This document shows positions 45,850-57,714 of a stretch of 64,000 nt of DNA, piece by piece. The notes beneath the pieces were generated by a model that saw only the letters and a program-made list of their open reading frames with translations, had not been told where the DNA came from and did not search any database. Made by a program: the position numbers and the translations under genes. This DNA comes from Rhipicephalus microplus (Eukaryota > Arthropoda > Arachnida > Ixodida > Ixodidae): positions 463,179,376 to 463,243,375 of the forward strand of contig NC_134710.1 of NCBI RefSeq assembly GCF_043290135.1, given 5' to 3'. How positions within the stretch are numbered: the first letter of the stretch is position 1; every line of letters starts with the position of its first letter.

Positions 45850-47640
45850 AGTAGGGGGTCCCCGTTGAGGGTGTCAGTAGCGCGATGAAGTCGATCGCTC
45901 ACAGAAACTTGAAAATAAATGAAAATAAAATACTTTATGCATTCTTTATACTTTGCAGATGATGTACACAAGTCGACGAGAATTGACCCCACAGGCTATC
46001 TGGGCGGTGAAATTTTGTTTCATAGTCTTTTGAGGGTCCCCCAATAATTTTTTTCTTAGGCCTCAAATTTTTCTGAACTAACTTTAAGCCTGCCGTGTAA
46101 CTATATAAAAAAATTTGATGAAAATGAGGAGGCCTAACTGCGTCGCGAAATTGGAGCGGGAGAAGCTTGGTCTGTGCGTAGAACTTTTCTTTCGTTTGAT
46201 TCTTTTTTCTAGGACAATGCGAATAGCTGCCTCTTAATATTTTTTTCTCCCTGCATACCGGCAAAGGGACCTTAATGCATGCGCTTAGCAGCGCGACACT
46301 TCAGCTGTCGCAGCCAACAACGATGGTCGCGCGTTCACGTGCAAGCAGCAGTTAAATGTGGCGACGCGAAAAGACAAGTCACTTTGACAGGACACGAGAT
46401 CGCCTTGTCCAAAACGTTTCATCGCTGACATGCCCACCATGCAGAGGGCATCAGTTACTAGAAAACGGCACAGACAGATGCGCATATGACCGGAGCACCT
46501 TCGAAGGCCGCTTCCCTGTACGCTCGTCGGCTCCAGCTTTTTCGCATACGACATGGTCACCAAAATCTGTGAGTCATAACGCGCTTTCCTAGAAGAAGCC
46601 ACAGTTTCGCCAAAAGCACAAAGTAATCAATGCGATGGCAACATAGTAGTGTGTTTCACGAAACAAGGCTAGCAGGTCACTGCTGGAGGATCCGATATTG
46701 CGTAACTTCATAAAACGCGGCCGTATGAATATGACCGCTTCAGTGACCGAAGCACTTTTGAGGATGTTTTCTTGCTTCAATGGGAAGTCGCAAAAGCACG
46801 TGACACGGAAATGTATGAGCCATAAATTAAACTCTAACAAGGTATACATATAGTGTGCACTGTCAAGATTGTTTTATTCCTGTTTAAAGTTTCTACCCGA
46901 GCGGAGCAACACCGGATCCCATTCATGTTCCTTCATCCGAACGAGCCGGCCGTACTGTTTAATCTCAGCTTACGTCATGCCCTTCGGCAGCCGTAGGAAG
47001 AGATGGGCCTCGAGTGTCCACCTGCTCCCTATCACAATAAAGTGAGTACATAAAAGTTTATAATGATTGATTACAACTAAATAAGCTCTTCATTGCCTAA
47101 TTTCATATAATCGTCAAAATAGTACCATTCGATTAGAGCGACTTTGTCAGTGAAGCACAAAAAAAAAATATATGTACTGTACATCTAGGTGCTTGTTTCC
47201 TAGCGTCGTTTCGAGTTGCGGCTTCAACCGGCAACTGCATTCGCGAAGGTAGCGACCCATATTAAAGCAGGAAATACACTTATGCTGAGCTGCACCACGT
47301 TGTAACTTATTCGTGGGATAGAAAGCGACGCATTCCAGAGAACGCGACCAGTTTGACATGCGATCCTTCAGCCATCGCTCTTTCGAGCGCAGAAATCTGC
47401 AAGTGTTTACTTTCCCGCGCACGCAACCGCGCGGGAAATCTCGACGCCTGAGCGGCACCACCTCGCTGCATGCATCGTTTCGGTTTCCCCTCTCTGGCTA
47501 GTGCGCGCAGATGCACGGCCACTTGGCACCGAAGCGTTGCTTTTTCCTCGCGAAGAAAGTGTGACCCCGGCGCCTCCTCTTTTAGCTGCCGTGCTTCGTA
47601 ATGTCTCTAGGGTAGCCAAAGCCACTACTGCGAAATAAAA
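45850..47640. other. No gene recognised
   Basis: Open frames at 45935-46264, 46285-46602 and 47147-47688 are arginine/cysteine-rich without domains. An A-run ends the stretch at 47638-47650. Confidence 0.45.
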
Positions 47641-47650
47641 AAAAAAAAAA

Positions 47651-47770
47651 GATGCGGAGCGTGGAGGTGCTTCTGGTTCGTCACGCACCGCTGTCCACGG
47701 CGTACCGATTTCTGGCCGGTGCTAAGCGCTTGCGTGACTGTACGCGCGCTAAAATAGAAGCTTCCAAGCA
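47651..47770 (+). repeat. Partial copy of the GATGCGGAGC repeat
   Basis: AGATGCGGAGCGTGGAGG follows an A-run and shares the terminal word of the element at 16.8 kb. The rest does not align obviously. Confidence 0.3.
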
Positions 47771-48449
47771 AACGGCGTTGCGTGCCGGCCGGTCGGTGGG
47801 CCCGCGCGCGTTCTGTTATGCGGTAACCATTTGGCTAACCGGGTGCAGGTGATGATGACACGAATGCCTGAGCTTCTGGAATTCCATACAGTGAGAGCAA
47901 CCGTTCGGCGTGATCAATAAGCCCTCTCACAAGCTCAAATCTGACAAGGCCAGTACGCTTTTGAACTTGCAGTTGGAATGTAGCAAGATATGTACAGAAC
48001 AATGTACAGCAGTGCATTTCAAATTCAAAGAACGATGCATTCGTAATCGTCCTTTCATAAATATTATCTGGAAACTTTATCGGCAAGTGCCATAACTCAT
48101 GGAAAAGTGGGCACTATAGGTCAGAGATTCTCAGCCACGGATGTTCGGGACTTCTTGTGGACCAGTGGAAGTAATGAAGGAGACCTTGAGGTGAAACAGA
48201 AGGGCAGCTTGGGGCGGTTGTAATTGCTAAGACGACATGGTGGTGGCACCTACCAATCGCTTTGTGTTCTACACCTTATCGCCTCCGAGACAGGCACGCA
48301 CGCCATCCTTCGATTTCGAAGATAACTGCCAGATGGTGCTCGTATGTCACGTGCTTCGATGCGCTCGTTCGAATTCACTGCACGGATCGAGACACTCGCT
48401 CGCTGGATTCCATGCCGACCGGTTGTGCCCCCACGATCTCCGAAGTCAG

Positions 48450-48569
48450 CATAGCTCTGGCCGACTGGGCTGGCCCTACGCTATCTCCTGACGCCGATCT
48501 TCGACGGCAGCGTAGCTATGGCCTACTCGACTTGCCTTACGCTATTCCCTGACGCCGACAAGAGCTCTC
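48450..48569. repeat. 61-bp tandem duplication
   Basis: ATAGCTCTGGCC...CCTACGCTAT.TCCTGACGCCGA is followed directly by a second copy beginning GTAGCTATGGCC at 48511. The copies differ at about a fifth of positions. A CT-rich stretch follows to about 48700. Confidence 0.6.
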
Positions 48570-48779
48570 GCCAGTGGTGCCCCTTCCTCGGACTCCTCCA
48601 ACGCTGTCCATCTTTCCTGTCTTCTCCTTACTTCCATCGTTCGCTGTTGCTGCGACTCGCTCTCTCCTTCCTCTCTCTCTATCTGTTTACCTTTTAATGC
48701 TATCCTTTTAATCCCTTCTCTACCCCTGTCTCTCGCAAGCAACTGTTGAGCGGACCTCTCACTGAGAGACAGTTACGGG

Positions 48780-50650
48780 TTATTTTTACTCCCCCCCCCC
48801 CACGAGGCACTCTAACGCAGCGCCTCCAGATCACTATTCACCAATTTTCTCGCGCACATCACATAAACGTTTTGTCTCTCTCTCCAGACGCCAAACTGTC
48901 GTTTTCAACGACATTTGTTGTGAAACCTGCAAATGCAAAAGATGCAAAAGATTCAAACGATTAATGCAAAAGCTTGGCTTTTCCGGCCCGCGTGAAGTCC
49001 ATGGACCATAGAGTTTCCTCAAATTGACTAGAGGGGACTCTGGCGCTGTGATCGTTTAACGACCATGGGAATGATGGGTAGTACACACATTTGCCTAGTC
49101 TTCGTACTTGGGCTTTGAACGCACTTGTGGCTCTGTTTATTGCGTGGGTTTCGGCCTGGTTTTGGCTTTTGTTTTGGGTGAAATAACGGATCGTTGTGAA
49201 CTTCAAGAGTGGATTTGGATAGGTGAGCCTAGGTACTGAAAGAGGGAGAAGTGGAACAGCTGCGTGTTTGCAAAACCTCGGGAGTGAAACGGCGGCTGCA
49301 TCGGCTGTATGCATCTGCTAAAAGGGCGTTATTCGGTGCGCTGAATTGTTAGCCGTTCGAGCGAACTTGTGCTTTCGTGCCGAGGTGAGATCCGCTATTT
49401 ATTACGAGCTGTGTATGCATCAACTTGTAATCGAAGTGCAGTGCCACCGTGATGTAGATGCCCGCAAGGTAAGTGAACGGCAAGCGCGATCCCTGTTGAA
49501 AATAGTTGCAATCGGAGCCCAGTCCGTCACCCTGTTTGCTACCGATTCTATAAAAGGTTGTGACTCTGTTTTGTCAAGCCCGTTGTCTATCGCACAGGGC
49601 AGATCGGCATGTATACTGCCTCGTTTTTGTTAGTGGTAGGCTCGCGTTCGTGAACTTAGTTCGAGCCCTATCTGGCTCAATGTCTGCGTGTGTAAGCAAT
49701 CTCGGCCGGCTGTTCCGTGTGCCCCAGTGAACGCTCCAACGCATGACTCTGAAATGTGTGCTTTCTTTCCTGCGTGATCCTCAGACGATCTGAGGAATGC
49801 TCTGGGTCGTGGTTCACCCTGCCAATGAGTGGCAGTTCAGTGATGCAACAGCAGTGCTTGACAAGAAGCATCGTTTTTCTTATAGTAGTCCGTGTTTTTC
49901 ACGCGTCAACTACAAGTAATGAAAGGCACATTTGTCTGTGTGTATAGCTTGAGAATAATTCAAATGAAAAAAAAGCAGTGATGCTGAAGGACCTTGCAAA
50001 ATAAGTGAATTCATGATACATTGTTGACATCTAGGGTCTATTCGAAAGTAAATTATCGGGGTCGTCTCCGTAATGACAAAGCAAGCATGAGAAAGAACTC
50101 AAGAAAGTAATGTGTTCTAAGTGTTTAAAAGGCAAAAAATATACAAAGCACACAGAAAGATGTAGTGACAGAACTGTATTTTTTAATTGCATCTAAATGC
50201 AAGGCATTTTCTCGGCACGCATAAAGGTATGCTAAAATTGATCATTTCAAATATAGCAATAATGATGGCGTTAATCAAAATATGTAGAAAAGGACAATCA
50301 AGGATTGGTAGTTGTATAGTGAAAATATCAAAAAGAAAAAACAACAACCGAAGCATACTAATGACAAACAGAGTGAAAGTTTAAAGAAAGTATCTGCGTT
50401 ACAACTGTTGTTTGCGTGTGTTTTTTTTTCTGTGTGTACTGAATTTGCTGCGTTGTTCAAGGGGTAAGCATACACTTGCTCATCCAAGCATATGCTGTTG
50501 CAAACAATAACGAAGTATTGAAATGCGCATGGAAGGAAGCATACACTCATTGCGTTCTGTTGGTGGTCATGAGGGCAGAAACTAGGAAATTAGGTAAGAA
50601 CCTGAGGAGAAGGAAAATACTACTGAGATAATTATGAAAGAAGGAATGAC
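48780..50650. other. No gene recognised
   Basis: A C-run lies at 48792-48801. Open frames at 48961-49633 show no domains. Confidence 0.45.
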
Positions 50651-50657
50651 AGGCACA

Positions 50658-50703
50658 CACAGTGGCATGAATGAGACATTCAATGTCTCATTCTGCCACT
50701 GTG
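50658..50703. repeat. 46-bp near-perfect palindrome
   Basis: CACAGTGGCATGAATGAGAC (left) and the inverse GTCTCATTCTGCCACTGTG (right) pair over about 22 bp with a single unpaired T and almost no loop. A short direct repeat, AATGTGATGTGCTGTA-like, follows at 50700-50728. Confidence 0.85.
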
Positions 50704-51470
50704 ATGTGCTGTAAATGTGATGTGCTGTATAGCAGAAATATGATCTAGCTTGCTGGACAATGTATTGGACAGGGTGAGGTGACTGTTGGCTTGTTATTCA
50801 TAGGATAGTGCCAAAGGAAAGAAGGAATAGGCAGCTAGAGCACTAAATTGAATGTAATAAACTCGTAAATCTGCAAGTATACACTGGAATCATTTAGTAC
50901 AATGAAGGCTGATTGGAGAGACTCGAGAGAGGCCTCTTGATGACAGGGTTACACTTTCTAGCCGATGCAATTGCACCACAAGGTGTGCAATGCACTAGTC
51001 CTAACATGAGCGTCACATTGCCCTTGAGTTCGGAAGAAAAAGGAAGTATAAAGTGATGACTTTAACCTTCTTTCATGGCTAACAAAGACAGGGCATTGTC
51101 TTGCAATCGATGTGTTAGGGGTAATGTAAACAATGCGATGGGTGGGGCATTTCATGTGTCGGGAAGAAGTGGAACAGTTCTTGGTGAACACGCCTTTGTT
51201 ACAAAACATGAAGTAATGTGATACTAATGTGTCTGTAATTTTACTGCAATGTAAAGCAGTATTGCAATGGCTAAGTGGCCTCAAACTAAAGTTATGCCTT
51301 CGCAACCTTGCACTGAATTGTTCATCCTATGCTTGATTTGCCACAGAATTGGGATATCTAGCTGGTGGACAGCAGAACAAGTAAAGGCACTGCATGTTTT
51401 TTTTTGTGAGGGCAACTGTAAGAGCTGTATTTATTTTAAAAATCAGGCCCTTCTCTACTTTTGCCGCAGA

Positions 51471-52050
51471 CTGTTATTTTTTTAAGCTGTATCGTTAAGA
51501 GATATCGCCTATACACACACAACAAGAAGTGATAATGCGATGTGCTGCTCAGAGGACTAGCACGGGAAAAGAATTCTGAAAACATCATCACAACGCACTG
51601 TACTGAAAGACATCACTTGATAATGGTATGACAAGAGTGCACCTTTGTCTGTACTGGCGCTTGTCACAAGAAGAGATCCAGACACAGCAAAATAATAAGA
51701 AATAGTGATTGCTTTACATTGATGTTTACTGACGTACGCCTCTACTAAAGTTTATTAATGGAGATTCATTGATGCGATGTGGTTGTTTAGTCATGAAGTA
51801 CGACCACACGGTCAAGCATTGCAAAGCCAGCAAAAGCCACAGGCAGCACAGCAGCAGCACAAATCGTTCTCTTCCTATTCCGCTAGTTCAAACCCATTGG
51901 TGCATCTGCTCAATTGGAGTACTAACGTGTCGGCTCCCTCAGGGGGGCCATTGTCACAATAAAAACATCACCACAGATGTTCACTTGCGATGTTAGGCTC
52001 AAATGGGTGAAAAATAGAGAAGCACGCGCTTGAACCTTGTTTTAAGCACT
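51471..52050. repeat. Segmental duplication, copy 1, first block
   Basis: Aligns with 53045-53611 at an offset of about 1575 bases. Shared words include GCTCAGAGGACTAGCACGG, TGATGTTTACTGACGTACGC and CTGCTCAATTGGAGTACTAA. Differences are scattered substitutions and small indels. It contains open frames at 51769-51996, also present in the other copy with changes, and no recognised domain. Confidence 0.9.
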
Positions 52051-52452
52051 GTGTAATTCATAGAGTGTAAATCAGAAGAAAGTGAGGACAACGATGAAAA
52101 AGAAGCAGTCCACTCTGCATGGGATACTTTTTATTATTGCAGTAATGATTTATATATAAATATATCACATAATAAAACACCACAAACATGTGAATTTTCA
52201 CTGCACAAAGCCTGCAAAAGTAAAGGAGGCTTTTTAAAAAGTCATGTACTTGAACCATTATAAGCATGGTCTGGTATCAACATGAGTGTGAGATGTGGTT
52301 CGTGGCCATGAAAGACATGTATGAGTAGTCATTGCTGGGGCTTTGTGTCCGATATAGATGGCGTATATTTAAATGAATTTTATTTATCATTTTTTGCAAA
52401 GTATGCATTCACTGTGAGGACCCGTAGCTATAGGCTAGTTTGGGGAAAAAAC

Positions 52453-52770
52453 AACAATTGATAAAGGCACTTAAGTGAAGTGCAAGAACCATAAGTGATA
52501 TAGCATGTAATAAGGAATTCATTAAAAACGAAGTGCAAGGAATAACGGTATAAAAATGACCACACGACAAAGGAATAAGTTTGGAAATACATAATAGAAC
52601 ATGACAACTCGTGTGTTATATTTCTTTTTATGCAAACCGAAAGCCTCTAAGCTTTGTCTTTGTTCATCAATGTATATTATGTTGTCTTTCCATTACACAG
52701 TCTTACTATGCTGGGCTTTGTGTGTGTCAGACCATGTAATTTTTTTCAGCATGTGTAACCACCGCTGTTA
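52453..52770. repeat. Segmental duplication, copy 1, second block
   Basis: Aligns with 53638-53962. Shared words include GTGAAGTGCAAGAAC, ACACGACAAAGGAATAAGT/GCACGACAAAGGAATAAGT, and TGTGTGTCAGACCATGTAA. In copy 1 about 400 bases separate the two blocks; in copy 2 the blocks nearly touch. Confidence 0.9.
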
Positions 52771-53044
52771 GAATTCCCCCAACTAGAGCCAGTTTCTTTC
52801 CTGCGGTAAAGCGGTAGCTCTACTCACACGAGGCACTCTGTTCAGGTACCTATTGTCTCTCTTTTTGAGTCGATACGCAAATTGGTCCAGCAACATTTCG
52901 CAGTAGACCAAAAACTTGGCTCAATCATAGATACGAAGTATGCGTGTGCATAAAAGAGTTCATTGCAGGCTTCAATATGAACGCCATAGAAATTCGCTGC
53001 GAGCGTGTGAGCCAACTGATGACGGTGCCACAGGGAGGGGGCAC

Positions 53045-53962
53045 CTGTTATTTTTTTCCAAGCTGTATTGTTAAGAGATATTGCCTGTACACACACAACA
53101 AGCAGTGATAATGTGAGGTGTTGCTCAGAGGACTAGCACGGAAAAAAATTTGAAAACATCATCACAACGCACTGTACTTAAAGGCATCACTCGATAATGG
53201 TATGACAAGAGTGCACCTTTGTACTGGAGCTTGTCACAAGAAGGGATCCAGACACAGCAAAATAATAAGAAAGAGTGATTGCTTTACAATGATGTTTACT
53301 GACGTACGCCTCTACTAAAGTTTATTAATGTAGATTCATTGATGCGATGTGGTTGTTTAGTCATGAAGGATGACCACACGGTCACGCCTTGCAAAGCCAG
53401 CAAAAGCCACAGGCTCTAGCACAGCAGCAGCACAAATCGTTCTCGTCCTATTCCGCTGGTTCAAACCCATTGGTGCATCTGCTCAATTGGAGTACTAACG
53501 TGTCGGCTCCCTCAGGGGGGCCATTGTCACAATAAAAACATCACCACAGATGTTCACTTGCGATATTAGGCTCAAACGGGTGAAAAAAGAGAAGCACGCG
53601 CATGAACCGTGTTTTAAGCAGCCTTGTTTTAAAACTAAAATTGACGAAGGCACTTAGGTGAAGTGCAAGAACATTAAGTTATATAGCATGGAATAAGGAA
53701 ACCATTAAAAAAGGAAGTGCATGGAATAACAGTATAAAAATGGCCGCACGACAAAGGAATAAGTAAGCAAATACATAATAGAACATCACAACTCGTGCGT
53801 TATATTTATTTTTATGCACACCGAAAGTCGCTTAGCTTTGTTTTTGTTCATCAATGTATGTTATGTTGTCTTTTGATTACACAGTCTGATGATGCTGGGC
53901 TTTGTGTGTGTCAGACCATGTAAATTTTTTTCGGCATGTATGTAATCACCGCTGTGTATGTA
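53045..53962. repeat. Segmental duplication, copy 2
   Basis: Contains both blocks of copy 1 in the same order and orientation, but lacks the roughly 400 bases found at 52051-52452. Ends directly against the 54-bp minisatellite. Confidence 0.9.
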
Positions 53963-53974
53963 ACCAACGCATGT

Positions 53975-54875
53975 ATGTAACCACCGCAACTAACAGCAGG
54001 GAGCGCAAGAGAGCCAACTGCCGAGAGTGCCACAGGGAGGAAACCAACAGCAGAGAGCATAGGAGCCAACTGCCGAGAGTGCCACAGGGAGGAAACCAAC
54101 GACAGACAGCGCAATAGAGCCAACTGTCGAGAGTGCCGCAGGGAAGTAACCAACGACAGAGCGCCGCAGAGCCAATTGCTGAGTGCCGCAGGGTAGAAAC
54201 CAATGACCGAGAGCGCCGTAGAGCCAACTGCCGAGGGTGCCATATGGAGGGAACCAACGACAGAGTGCAATGGAGCCACCTGCCCACAGTGCCGCAGAGA
54301 AGGAACAAACGACAGAGAGCGCCGTAGAGCCAACTGCCGAGAGTGCCGCAGGGAGGGAACCAACGACAGAGAGCGCAATAAAGCCAACTGCCAAGAGTGC
54401 CACAGGGAAGGAGCCAACGATAGAGAGCGCAATAGAGCCAACTGCCGAGAGTGCCGCAGGGAGGGAACCAACGACAGAAAGCGCAATAGAGCCAACTGCC
54501 GAGATTTCCGCAGGGAAGAAACCAACGGCAGAGAGTGCAATAGAGCCAACTGCTGAGGGTGCCGCAGGGAAGGAGCCAACGACAGAAAGTGCCGTAAAGC
54601 CAACTCCCGAGAGTGCCGCAGGGAGGGAACCAATGACAGAGCTCAATAGAGCCAAATGCTGAGAGTGCCACAGGGAAGAAACGAACGACAGAGAGCGCCA
54701 CAGAGCCTACTGTCGTAAGTGCCAGAAAGTTGGAAACAACGACAGAGGGCGCCATAGCGCCAACTGCCGAAAGTGACGCAGGGAAGGAACCAACTACAGA
54801 GAGCGCAATAGAGGCAACTGCCGAGAGTGCCACAGTGAGGGAACCAAGAACCGAGAGCACAGGCGCCAACTTCAA
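53975..54875. repeat. 54-bp minisatellite, about 16 copies
   Basis: The consensus unit begins ACCAACGACAGAGAGCGC, continues RATAGAGCCAACTGCCGAGA and ends GTGCCGCAGGGAGGGA. Most units are 54 bases (18 codons), with some shorter by a few bases. Because the period is a multiple of three, long open frames appear on both strands (for example 53946-55052 minus, 368 codons). These repeat an 18-residue motif and are best explained by the repeat itself. Confidence 0.95.
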
Positions 54876-55165
54876 CATTTTGATGCAAGCAAAATACTGA
54901 AGGCCGGCCTGCTTTGTTATGGCATTGTTTGCACAGTGGATAGCACAGCCTGAGCTATTAGAAAGAAGCAAGCCATGAGCAATACTTTCGTGCACAAAAT
55001 ACAAATACAAGTGAAAAACTAGCACATCTAGAAGCACTGATAGCAAACGCACTTAGTAAAATACAAGCAAGTCCAAACCACAGGTATGCTCAGAAATAGA
55101 AAGGCGCATTCACATTGCGCCCACAAAACAAATGCTTTGTAAGAAACTACTGACATTCCTAGTGA
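54859..55165. repeat. Downstream duplication, copy A
   Basis: Aligns with 55399-55705 at an offset of about 540. Shared words include CTGCTTTGTTATGGCATTGT, TTGCACAGTGGATAGCA and GCATTCACATTG/CACATTCACATTG. A further stretch, 55207-55315, resembles 52866-52975, tying this block to the duplications upstream. Confidence 0.85.
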
Positions 55166-55398
55166 CTATCTTACTGACATTGAATATGACGTAGTGTATG
55201 TCATGGTGGGTCGATACACAAACTGTGCGTGCAATATTTAGCAATAGACTAAAGAGCTGGCTCAATAAGGTATACAAAGAATGCTTGCGCATAAAAACGT
55301 TTGTTGCAGGCTGTATTATTAAGGCCATATCATTTTGCTGCTAGCGCCAGAGCCAACTGCTGAGGGTTCCACAGGGATGGAACCTACGACAGAGAGCA

Positions 55399-55705
55399 CA
55401 GGCGCCAACTGTAACATTTTGATGTAAGCAAAATACTGAAGAACTGCCTGCTTTGTTATGGCATTGTTTGCACAGTGGATAGCATAGCCTGAGTTATTAG
55501 AAAGAAGCAAAACATGAGCAGTACTTTTGTGCGCAAAATACAAATCCTTGTGATATACTAGTCACATATAGAAGCACCGAGAGCGAACGTACTTGGAAAA
55601 ATATGAGCAAACACAAACTAGAGATATGTTTTGAAATAGAAATGCACATTCACATTGTGCCCAGAAAACAAATGCTGTGTAAGAAACTGCTGACATTCAC
55701 CACAA
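55399..55705. repeat. Downstream duplication, copy B
   Basis: Second copy of the block at 54859-55165, including one partial minisatellite unit at its left edge (ACAGAGAGCACAGGCGCCAA). Confidence 0.85.
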
Positions 55706-56151
55706 CATGTAAAAAAATGAGGTGTGGTTCTAAACGAGGGTTGCGGAGCGGCAACATACTCATGAAGCGAATGCAGTGTGAAAAACTACTCACATCTAGT
55801 AACACATTATTTGAAGCACAATCACACCTAAAAAACAAAGAAAAAAAGTAAACTACATATATGTGCTGCAGCTACCAAAAGATGAAAACAAAAATTAAGA
55901 TGAGGTGATATTTATAAGTGGCATCCCTTTCAACTCTCTGTGGCCCATTGTCCGTAGCTGTCAGTGACTCAACGTGACGGTAGCAATGCATTGTCAGGTA
56001 CCAAGCAATGACCCTGTTCGTAGTCGAAATGCACAAGTTTTTCACCCTGTGCTGGCAATAGGTGTCAAGACATTGTTGTGCTACAACAGCCGGACACTTT
56101 CAAGAACTTTTGCTGCACAAAGGGTTGAAAACATGTCTTCGACAATACGGC

Positions 56152-57656
56152 CTACTGATGTGCAAACAATGCCCGCTTCGTGAGTGGGTGCCGCACATAC
56201 AAGCCTCTGTGGATTACTGTGATTCGCCGAGCAAGTGCTCGAAGTCGAAGCACAACATACTTTCTCTGGATAACCTTACTGAGGTCTAGTACATGTTGTG
56301 GCTCTTCACGGTAGCGATTCATGTTGTATAGCACAGCCTCCATGCTGATATGCCTTGACACGAAGGTCTGGAAGCTTGTTAGCGTAAGTTTCTCTACTTC
56401 TGCTTGGCCTGTTGTGGTGCCCTGGCACACTAATCTCTCACCTGCACACAACACAGCCTGCATGGAAGCAGATGCCTCAATGAGCCCGTCATTGTCTTTC
56501 AGGGTTGAGAGTAGAGTGCCTTTTGTGTCAGACACAAGACGCTCGGCGCAGTCATCACAGTGCAGGTGTCTCACAACCCCTCTGGCAATGAATCCTGAAA
56601 TGTAGCTAACTACCTGAGTTGAGAACACACTGATAGCTGCATAGTAATGCTCTAGAAGGGAAAGAGTGCTTGCAGGCATCGACTCTTCACAGTCAGTGGT
56701 TTCAGCTTGCGTGCAGGTGATGCTTTCTTGGCTTCTTGGCGGGCAAATTTCTTGTACTTGTGGCAACACAGTGGCATTTCTCGAACACGCCACTTGAGCA
56801 TGCACCAGTGTCCTTCGGTATGTGTGACAAAACTGGGCTGCGGAGGGATTATTATTCCACCTTCTTCTTTGCCTAATGCAGCTGCAATACATCTCAATGG
56901 GGTCCTGGTTAAGCCTGCTGGTGCAAATGTACCTTGACGAAAAGAGAAATGATTTGAACATTGCAGCTTTTCACAAGACTGAGCTTGAAATTCGGCAAAA
57001 AAATGAAATCACTGCTATTTTGACCATGTCGTAAGAAGTGCATTTTTGCTGGTTGTTTTCTTTTGTGATACTAATCAAGGGATGGTGAATAGCCCAAACA
57101 AAACATTTATGACGTTTGTGCTTCTAGCATGAAAAGCCTGCGCACAATGCAATCCCTGCGTTGGACCTTTTTGTTCTAACACGAATCGCTAACGTTTGTT
57201 TAGCCGGTCAACAATTCTTTATTGTTTCTAATGCACACTTCTGGCTTGGTGTCATTCCGTAATGCTCTGGAATTCATGAGCTTGTCCTTTGCGGTAGTAT
57301 TATGGTATTTCTGAATCTATTTATTTCTATTTGATGCTGTAAGTAGTGTCTGTAGGGAACTCGGAACACTCTTTATGAAAAGAATAAACATGTATTATGT
57401 ATACATTTACCAGCACAGGTCAGCCTCAAAGATCGCTTGTGCCAGGTGGGACACACTCTTCAGCGTGAATACCGGAGAAATCACTGACATGCGCCTGCGC
57501 TCCTGGACAAGTGGATTTCCTGTGGCCAGTTGCAGAGCCATGAGCTCCCTTCCAACTTGCTCCATGGCCTCTTTTTGGTAATGGAACGCCGACGTTCGCA
57601 GAGGAGCCTCGAAGCCTTTGGCAATGGGACTGCTGCAATTCAGCAATTCAAAGGCT
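56152..57656 (-). CDS. P-element/THAP9-like transposase, C-terminal two exons
   Basis: Upstream exon 57411-57656 (minus) encodes AFELLNCSSPIAKGFEAPLR, then QKEAMEQ and a PLVQERRRMSV stretch, the region after the RNase H/insertion core of P-type transposases. Downstream exon 56152-56932 encodes SRLNQDPIEMYCSCIRQRRR, WNNNPSAAQF, VVSYISGFIARG, a CDDC cysteine pair and a C-terminal RALFAHQ with stop. Splice sites fit: TTTCAG acceptor before 57656, GTAAATG donor after 57411, AAG acceptor before 56932, and codon phase is kept. About 340 codons have no stop. Such proteins cut and paste DNA in the nucleus, or are host-domesticated. The THAP domain and catalytic core are not found nearby; the gypsy insertion at 58595 lies upstream. 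Either a young transposon fragment or a retained gene. Confidence 0.8.
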
Positions 57657-57714
57657 CTGAAAGTAAGAAAAACTGCGTTCATTCTCGGCAAGGGCAGTTC
57701 ATGCAAAAGAAAAG

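Noticed and set aside
53946..55052. 368-codon minus-strand ORF with many hydrophobic repeats
   Set aside because: It spans the 54-bp minisatellite, whose period is a multiple of three; open frames exist on both strands and in more than one frame, so the length is explained by the repeat.
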